Below, piece after piece: positions 13,389 through 17,426 of a stretch of 17,426 nucleotides of DNA. Source of the stretch: Dehalococcoidia bacterium (lineage in GTDB: Bacteria; Chloroflexota; Dehalococcoidia; UBA2979); contig JABIST010000041.1 of the NCBI GenBank assembly GCA_018700215.1, forward strand, positions 1-17,426. The letters run 5' to 3'. Under the pieces are notes generated by a model that ran no database searches, was not told the DNA's origin, and saw nothing but the letters and a program-made list of their open reading frames with translations. Position numbers and translations under genes: made by a program. How positions within the stretch are numbered: the first letter of the stretch is position 1; each line of letters opens with the position of its first letter.

Positions 13389-13428
13389 CGCACCCATCGC
13401 ACGGCGTGTGTCATCGGATGTGGGTGCG
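13389..13428 (-). promoter_or_regulatory. Inverted repeat at the operon leader
   Basis: CGCACCCA (13389-13396) and TGGGTGCG (13421-13428) are perfect 8-base inverted repeats, 24 bases apart. They fall just downstream of the predicted minus-strand start point (near 13430). This could be a leader RNA hairpin or an operator. Arms are seen directly, function is inferred. Confidence 0.4.
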
Positions 13429-13436
13429 GGACGATC

Positions 13437-13465
13437 ACGCTATGACTGGCATCGAAGGGTGTCAA
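13437..13465 (-). promoter_or_regulatory. Sigma-70-type promoter of the usp-RCK-pheA-mutM operon
   Basis: On the minus strand a perfect TTGACA (13465-13460) is followed after 17 bases by TAGCGT (13442-13437). Transcription would begin near 13430, about 63 bases before the ATG at 13367. The strong -35 and correct spacing support it; the -10 is imperfect. It lies between the phosphoesterase stop codon and the operon. Confidence 0.65.
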
Positions 13466-13490
13466 TCGGGATCGGGAGCCGCTCGGACCG

Positions 13491-14075
13491 CTAGTGGAGC
13501 TGTTCGATCCACGCTTCTGGCTTGCCGTCGCGAATCTGGAGGAATCCCACCGTCCCAAGCTGAGTCTGGAGATTGCGCGGATACGTCGGCGACCCCGAAT
13601 TCACGATCAACACACCCTCGCGCAGCGTCACGTGTGGGACATGCGTGTCCCCCGCCACCAACACATCCACTGGGCCACCCCAGTGACGCTCCATCGCCTG
13701 ATCCAGCGGCATCGATCCCGTGTACGGCAACTCCGGGAACGAGTGCGTCATCCCAATCTTCAGCCCCTGGATGTGCAGCAACTGGTTGTGGGCGAGCCGC
13801 GGATCATCTGGCGCCACCGGCCGCCCGCTCGATCCGTCGTCCCCGTTGCCACGAACGCCAATCACCGGCGCCACCTCCTGCAGCCAGTCCAGCACAATCA
13901 CGTCGTGCATGTCGCCGCCATGGAGAATCAGATCGCAATCCCGAAACGCCTCATACATCTCGTCAAAGACCGTGCTCCGCGCCTCAGGGATGTGCGTATC
14001 CGAAACCAGTCCGATCAGGACGTCGCCTTCGAATGTGTGCTCGTTCAGCCACGGTGGGTCGTTTGATCCGGCCAT
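13491..14075 (-). CDS. YfcE/MJ0936-family metallophosphoesterase
   Basis: A 194-residue calcineurin-like phosphodiesterase of the small YfcE type, normally binding two Mn or similar metals. Metal-site motifs occur in order: SDTH (Asp26, His28), HGGD (Asp55), GNGD (Asn77, in place of the common GNCD), THS (His111) and GDTHVPH (His145, His148). NSGSP then closes the core. Such enzymes hydrolyse phosphodiesters in vitro; the natural substrate is usually unknown. An extension of about 16 residues precedes the core strand VLIGLVSDTH. ATG at 14075 lacks a clear ribosome site, so the start may be slightly off. It is divergent from pdxS, and I see no terminator between it and the downstream operon promoter. 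Confidence 0.92.
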   Translation of the reverse strand: MAGSNDPPWLNEHTFEGDVLIGLVSDTHIPEARSTVFDEMYEAFRDCDLILHGGDMHDVIVLDWLQEVAPVIGVRGNGDDGSSGRPVAPDDPRLAHNQLLHIQGLKIGMTHSFPELPYTGSMPLDQAMERHWGGPVDVLVAGDTHVPHVTLREGVLIVNSGSPTYPRNLQTQLGTVGFLQIRDGKPEAWIEQLH

Positions 14076-14143
14076 TACTGAAGGTTAACGGCGATAGCCC
14101 GTTTCTTGCGAATCAGAGGCCGCGACCGAACCATGCAGCACGG

Positions 14144-14149
14144 TACAAT
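14144..14149 (+). promoter_or_regulatory. Possible -10 element for the pdxST operon
   Basis: TACAAT at 14144-14149 lies about 39 bases before the pdxS ATG, in the divergent spacer between yfcE-type and pdxS genes. No recognisable -35 stands 16-18 bases upstream. Plausible but incomplete. Confidence 0.4.
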
Positions 14150-14187
14150 GATTATCGACCGACACCTTTTTCGCTCAGGGAGCATCC

Positions 14188-15123
14188 ATGACCAGCGACG
14201 CGAGTAACGGCGCAAACAGCAACGGCAGCAACGATGGCAGCGGCGAAACCGCTACCTGGCGTGTCAAGGCCGGCCTCGCCCAGATGCTGAAGGGCGGCGT
14301 CATCATGGACGTCACCAACGTCGACCAGGCCCGGATCGCCGAAGAAGCTGGCGCCGTCTCCGTCATGGCGCTCGAGCGCGTCCCATCCCAGATCCGCGCC
14401 GATGGCGGCGTCGCCCGCATGAGCGCCGTTGAGATGATCCAGCAGATTCAAGAAGCCGTCACCATCCCCGTCATGGCAAAGGCTCGCATCGGCCACTTCG
14501 TCGAAGCACAGATCCTCGACGCCATCGGCATCGACTACATCGATGAGTCCGAGGTGCTGACCCCCGCCGATGACCAGAACCACATCGACAAAGAGCCCTT
14601 CCGTGCCCCGTTCGTCTGCGGCTGCCGCAACCTCGGCGAAGCACTCCGGCGCATCTCCGAGGGTGCCGCGATGATCCGCACCAAGGGCGAAGCCGGCACC
14701 GGCGACATCGTCGAGGCCGTCCGCCACATGCGCTCCCTCTGGAGCAGCATCCGCAGCCTCGAGACCATGGCAGACGACGAACTGTTCACGCTCGCAAGAG
14801 ACCTGCAGGCGCCCATCGACCTCGTCCGCGAAGTGAAGCGGCTCGGCCGCCTGCCCGTCGTCAACTTCTCCGCCGGTGGCGTCGCCACCCCGGCCGATGC
14901 CGCACTGATGATGCAGCTCGGCGCGGACGGCGTCTTCGTCGGCTCCGGCATCTTCACCTCGGAGACGCCAGAAAAGGTCGCATCCGCGATCGTCAAGGCA
15001 GTCACCCACTACCAGGACGCCAGCATGCTCGCCGAAGTCTCCCGCGGCCTCGGTAGCGCCATGCGCGGCCAGTCCGTCGCCCAGATGCCCGCCGCTGAAC
15101 TACTCGCCGGTCGAGGGAACTAA
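14188..15123 (+). CDS. pdxS: Pyridoxal 5'-phosphate synthase subunit PdxS
   Basis: A 311-residue PdxS (SNZ/YaaD family), the (beta/alpha)8 synthase that forms pyridoxal phosphate from ribose 5-phosphate, glyceraldehyde 3-phosphate and ammonia. Catalytic residues are visible: Asp41 in GGVIMDVTN, Lys98 in PVMAKARIGH and Lys166 in RTKGEAGTG. DYIDESEVLTPAD, HIDK, FVCGCRNLGEALRRI and the phosphate-binding FSAGGVATPADAALMMQLGADGVFVGSGIF are also intact. A low-complexity Asn/Ser/Gly-rich lead of about 20 residues precedes the core. ATG at 14188 has GGGAG (14178-14182). pdxT follows ten bases downstream and supplies the ammonia; together they form a 12+12 complex. Confidence 0.98.
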   Translation: MTSDASNGANSNGSNDGSGETATWRVKAGLAQMLKGGVIMDVTNVDQARIAEEAGAVSVMALERVPSQIRADGGVARMSAVEMIQQIQEAVTIPVMAKARIGHFVEAQILDAIGIDYIDESEVLTPADDQNHIDKEPFRAPFVCGCRNLGEALRRISEGAAMIRTKGEAGTGDIVEAVRHMRSLWSSIRSLETMADDELFTLARDLQAPIDLVREVKRLGRLPVVNFSAGGVATPADAALMMQLGADGVFVGSGIFTSETPEKVASAIVKAVTHYQDASMLAEVSRGLGSAMRGQSVAQMPAAELLAGRGN

Positions 15124-15133
15124 CGACCGCCGC

Positions 15134-15754
15134 ATGACAGACGCACCCGCCGCCCCCGTCCGCGTCGGTGTGCTCGCCCTGCAAGGGGATTTCGAGGAGC
15201 ACGCCAACATGCTTCGCGCCACCGGCGCGGAGGCTGTCGAGGTGCGCACCCTCGCCCAACTCCAGTCGGTCGATGGCCTGGTCATCCCCGGCGGCGAAAG
15301 CACCACCATCGCTCGCCTCCTGCTCGCCTTCGACCTGATGGAGCCACTGCGCGAGCTGATCGCCGAAGGCCTCCCGGTCTGGGGCACCTGCGCAGGTGCC
15401 ATCCTCCTCGCCGACGCCGCCCCCGGCCTGGACCGACCTTCAATTGGCGGCCTCGGCATGACCATCGACCGCAACGCCTTCGGCACCCAGGTCGACTCCT
15501 TCGAGACCGACCTCACCATCGACGGCGTCGAGGGCGGCCCGTTCCACGCCGTCTTCATCCGTGCCCCCGTCATCACCGAGGTCCACGACGGCACCGAGGC
15601 CACGGCGCGCCTCGAGGATGGCCGGATCGTCGCCGCTCGCAGCGGCCGATTGATGGCCACCTGCTTTCATCCGGAGATCACGGACGACCACCGGCTCCAC
15701 GCGGCATTCGTCGAGCTGGTTCAAGACGCGGTGACGGAGGAGGCGGTCGCATGA
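15134..15754 (+). CDS. pdxT: Pyridoxal 5'-phosphate synthase glutaminase subunit PdxT
   Basis: A 206-residue class I glutamine amidotransferase that hydrolyses glutamine and channels ammonia to PdxS. The start VRVGVLALQGDFEEHANML is diagnostic. GGEST lies at 53-57, the nucleophile Cys86 in WGTCAGAILLA, and the His179/Glu181 dyad partners in CFHPEITDD, completing the triad. Length is normal. ATG at 15134 follows pdxS by ten bases. Its TGA overlaps the ATG of the next gene (ATGA), so the following GNAT-fold gene is translationally coupled and probably belongs to the same operon. Confidence 0.97.
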   Translation: MTDAPAAPVRVGVLALQGDFEEHANMLRATGAEAVEVRTLAQLQSVDGLVIPGGESTTIARLLLAFDLMEPLRELIAEGLPVWGTCAGAILLADAAPGLDRPSIGGLGMTIDRNAFGTQVDSFETDLTIDGVEGGPFHAVFIRAPVITEVHDGTEATARLEDGRIVAARSGRLMATCFHPEITDDHRLHAAFVELVQDAVTEEAVA

Positions 15755-16710
15755 CCCCCGGCCCCCAGAGTCACGCCGCCCGCCCCACTGACCTGGTCGC
15801 CCTCGTGACGTTCGATAATGAGGTGCGCGAGAACCAGGCAGTCACCCTCGAAAGCCTCGGTGCCAACGAGCACCGCTCTCGCCCGCTCAACGTCGCGTTG
15901 GCGCAGTGGCTGCACCTCGGTCGCCGCATGTGGGTGAACGTCGATGGCCGAGAGGTGCACGGCATCGCCACCGCCCGCGATCTCGGCGCACGCTCCGCCT
16001 GGGTGATCGACACGCTGATCGATGCCGGCAGCGCCAGCCATGGCGACGAGGTGATCGCGGACCTGCTGGCTCAGGCTGTCGAAGCGGCAACGCGTGCCGG
16101 CGTCACCCATCTGCTCCTCCGCACCGCTACTGACGCCGGCGCACGCGAACCCGCCATGCAGGCTGGCTTCCGCCCCGCACTGCCAGAGCGACTCTGGACC
16201 GGCTCGCTCAGCCAGCTACCACCAGCCCCCGGCGTCACCATCCGCAATGCCACAAGCACGGACCTGCAAGCCCTGTTCCAGCTCTACAGCCGCAGCGCTC
16301 CCGCCGAGGCCCGCTCGCTGCTCGCAATGACGCTCGATGAGTGGCAGGCACTGCGTGAGCGTCGCTGGTTCCGCGGTGGCGGCGAACTCGTCGCCGAAGT
16401 GGATGGCCGCCTCGTGGCAACGCTGACCTTCGGCGAGGCCCAGGATCGACTGCAGTTCGAGCTGACCGCCGAGCCAGATGCCGAGGCGGCGGTGCGGACG
16501 TTGCTCGGCTCAATGCGGGAGAGTGTCGGCGAAACCGAAGCGCTCACCCTCGTCCCCCACCACGCCAGTAGCATCGAGCAAGTGCTACTCACCCAGGGCT
16601 TCCAGCCAGACCACGAGTACGTACTGCAATCACACCGCCTTCGCCAACCGGTCAAACTGGAGTCGAAGGTCCCGGTCGGTGTCCCCGTTCCAAGTGGAGG
16701 TGGCGCGTGA
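15751..16710 (+). CDS. Tandem GNAT-fold protein, acetyltransferase-like
   Basis: A 319-residue protein with two successive GNAT-like halves. The first (about 13-135) has LVALVTFDNEVRENQAVTLESLGANEHRSRP and WVIDTLIDAGSASHGDEVIADLLAQAVEAATRAGVTHLLLRT, resembling strands 4-5 and the helix after the acetyl-CoA loop. The second (about 156-295) begins VTIRNATSTDLQALFQLYSRSAP and includes ELVAEVDGRLVATLTFGEAQDR, a standard GNAT core. Neither half shows a clear RxxGxG/A acetyl-CoA loop, so one or both sites may be degenerate. Substrate unknown. It overlaps pdxT upstream and the ATPase gene downstream, each by four bases, fixing both ends and implying one operon. Confidence 0.75.
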   Translation: MTPGPQSHAARPTDLVALVTFDNEVRENQAVTLESLGANEHRSRPLNVALAQWLHLGRRMWVNVDGREVHGIATARDLGARSAWVIDTLIDAGSASHGDEVIADLLAQAVEAATRAGVTHLLLRTATDAGAREPAMQAGFRPALPERLWTGSLSQLPPAPGVTIRNATSTDLQALFQLYSRSAPAEARSLLAMTLDEWQALRERRWFRGGGELVAEVDGRLVATLTFGEAQDRLQFELTAEPDAEAAVRTLLGSMRESVGETEALTLVPHHASSIEQVLLTQGFQPDHEYVLQSHRLRQPVKLESKVPVGVPVPSGGGA

Positions 16711-17426
16711 CAGACATCCAGCAGGGCTCAACCCCGCCACTCACTGACCCCGAAAACGAGGAATCCGATCTCCTGATCGACCGGCTGCCGCAACGCATCC
16801 AGGAAGCGACCCGCGAGCAAGGATTCGCTGGCCTGATCGAAGTCGTACTAGACCTCGGCCGCGTCCCAACCGCCCGCTATCACGAAGGCTCCGAGGTCAC
16901 GCTCAGCGACCAGGAAGTCACACAGCAAGAGATCGATCAGACCGTCGCGCAGCTCTCCGAATTCGGCGAGGACAACCGCGCCGGTATCCCCCGCACACTC
17001 CACCGCATCTCCGCCATCCGTAACCGCCGAGACCGCATCGTCGGGCTCACCTGCCGCGTCGGCCGCAGCGTCTCCGGCTCGGCCGCCGCTATCCGCGATC
17101 TCGTCGAATCAGGCCACAGCATCCTGCTGCTCGGCCCCCCCGGCGTCGGCAAGACCACCATGCTGCGCGATGTCGCCCGCACCCTCGCCGACGAACTGAG
17201 CAAGCGCGTCGTGGTCGTCGATACCTCGAACGAGATCGGCGGCGATGGCGACATCCCCCACCCCGGTATCGGTCGCGCCCGCCGCATGCAGGTAGGCCAC
17301 CCCGGGCTACAGCATCGCGTCATGATCGAAGCTGTCGAAAACCACACGCCCGAGGCGATCGTGATCGACGAAATCGGCACCGCCCTCGAGGCGGAAGCGG
17401 CTCGCACCATCGCGGAGCGTGGAGTC
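16707..17426 (+). CDS. Ycf45/SpoIIIAA-type P-loop ATPase (3' truncated by window)
   Basis: The first 240 residues of a P-loop ATPase, open to the window end. GTG at 16707 overlaps the previous stop (GTGA) and has GGAGGT (16696-16701). An acidic lead of about 20 residues precedes a domain with GLIEVVLDLGRVPTARY (41-58) and the strongly conserved run DNRAGIPRTLHRISAIRNRRDRIVGLTCRVGR (89-120), which marks the Ycf45/SpoIIIAA-like family. Walker A is GPPGVGKT at 143-150, Walker B is IVIDE at 218-222, with VVVVDTSNEIGGDGDIPHPGIGRARRM between, typical of these SpoIIIAA-related ATPases. Full-length relatives usually end with an R3H nucleic-acid-binding domain, which would be beyond this window. The cellular role outside sporulation is poorly known. 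Confidence 0.88.
   Translation, partial: MTDIQQGSTPPLTDPENEESDLLIDRLPQRIQEATREQGFAGLIEVVLDLGRVPTARYHEGSEVTLSDQEVTQQEIDQTVAQLSEFGEDNRAGIPRTLHRISAIRNRRDRIVGLTCRVGRSVSGSAAAIRDLVESGHSILLLGPPGVGKTTMLRDVARTLADELSKRVVVVDTSNEIGGDGDIPHPGIGRARRMQVGHPGLQHRVMIEAVENHTPEAIVIDEIGTALEAEAARTIAERGV

Noticed and set aside
14152..15009. 285-codon open frame on the minus strand opposite pdxS
   Set aside because: pdxS is intact with all catalytic residues; the antisense translation is low-complexity Asp/Gly/Ala and starts in the divergent spacer.
1..17426. Mobile elements, CRISPR arrays, prophage or genomic-island borders
   Set aside because: No transposase, integrase, direct-repeat array or att-like duplication of a tRNA 3' end was seen. 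Gene content and composition look uniform, and the tRNAs lie inside an operon.

Overview
This is a GC-rich bacterial chromosome segment made almost entirely of housekeeping and cell-physiology genes. I see no mobile elements, CRISPR arrays, phage genes or rRNA. The features point to a Gram-positive-like or deep-branching lineage; Chloroflexota (Thermomicrobia-like) is my best guess, held with modest confidence. They are: a Ycf45/SpoIIIAA-type ATPase next to pdxST, rplJL not followed by rpoBC, short single-span SecE, and an attenuated L10 leader.

Region 1 (1-6132) is the translation and transcription core. The 3' end of cysS is followed by a strong sigma-70-type promoter (608-635), then tRNA-Thr(TGT), tRNA-Tyr(GTA), tRNA-Thr(GGT), tuf, rpmG, secE, nusG, rplK, rplA, an L10-type leader with an intrinsic terminator, rplJ and rplL. 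The order is that of the E. coli thrU-tyrU-glyT-thrT-tufB-secE-nusG-rplKAJL cluster, with glyT missing and rpmG inserted. A 16-bp hairpin follows rplL, and rpoB does not follow.

Region 2 (6133-9191, plus strand) holds a membrane-anchored LysM protein, a two-span membrane protein of unknown role, radC, a CvpA-family membrane protein and a stand-alone HNH endonuclease.

Region 3 (9220-13465, minus strand) is one tightly packed transcription unit. Read from its TTGACA promoter at 13465, it encodes a 54-residue two-span protein, a UspA-family protein, two RCK/TrkA-type NAD-binding proteins, prephenate dehydratase, a formamidopyrimidine-type DNA glycosylase and an unrecognised 234-residue protein. 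Gene spacings run from an 8-base overlap to 40 bases. A YfcE-type phosphoesterase gene (13491-14075) lies just upstream on the same strand.

Region 4 (14188-17426, plus strand) is a pyridoxal-phosphate synthase operon: pdxS and pdxT, then a tandem GNAT-fold protein and a P-loop ATPase cut off by the window end. The last three genes are joined by 4-base stop/start overlaps.

The most interesting items are the rplJL attenuator with a drawable antiterminator, the E. coli-like tRNA-tuf arrangement, the UspA/paired-RCK/small membrane protein cluster that lacks a visible ion pore, an L33 with a half-lost zinc ribbon, and the unassigned 234-residue protein.
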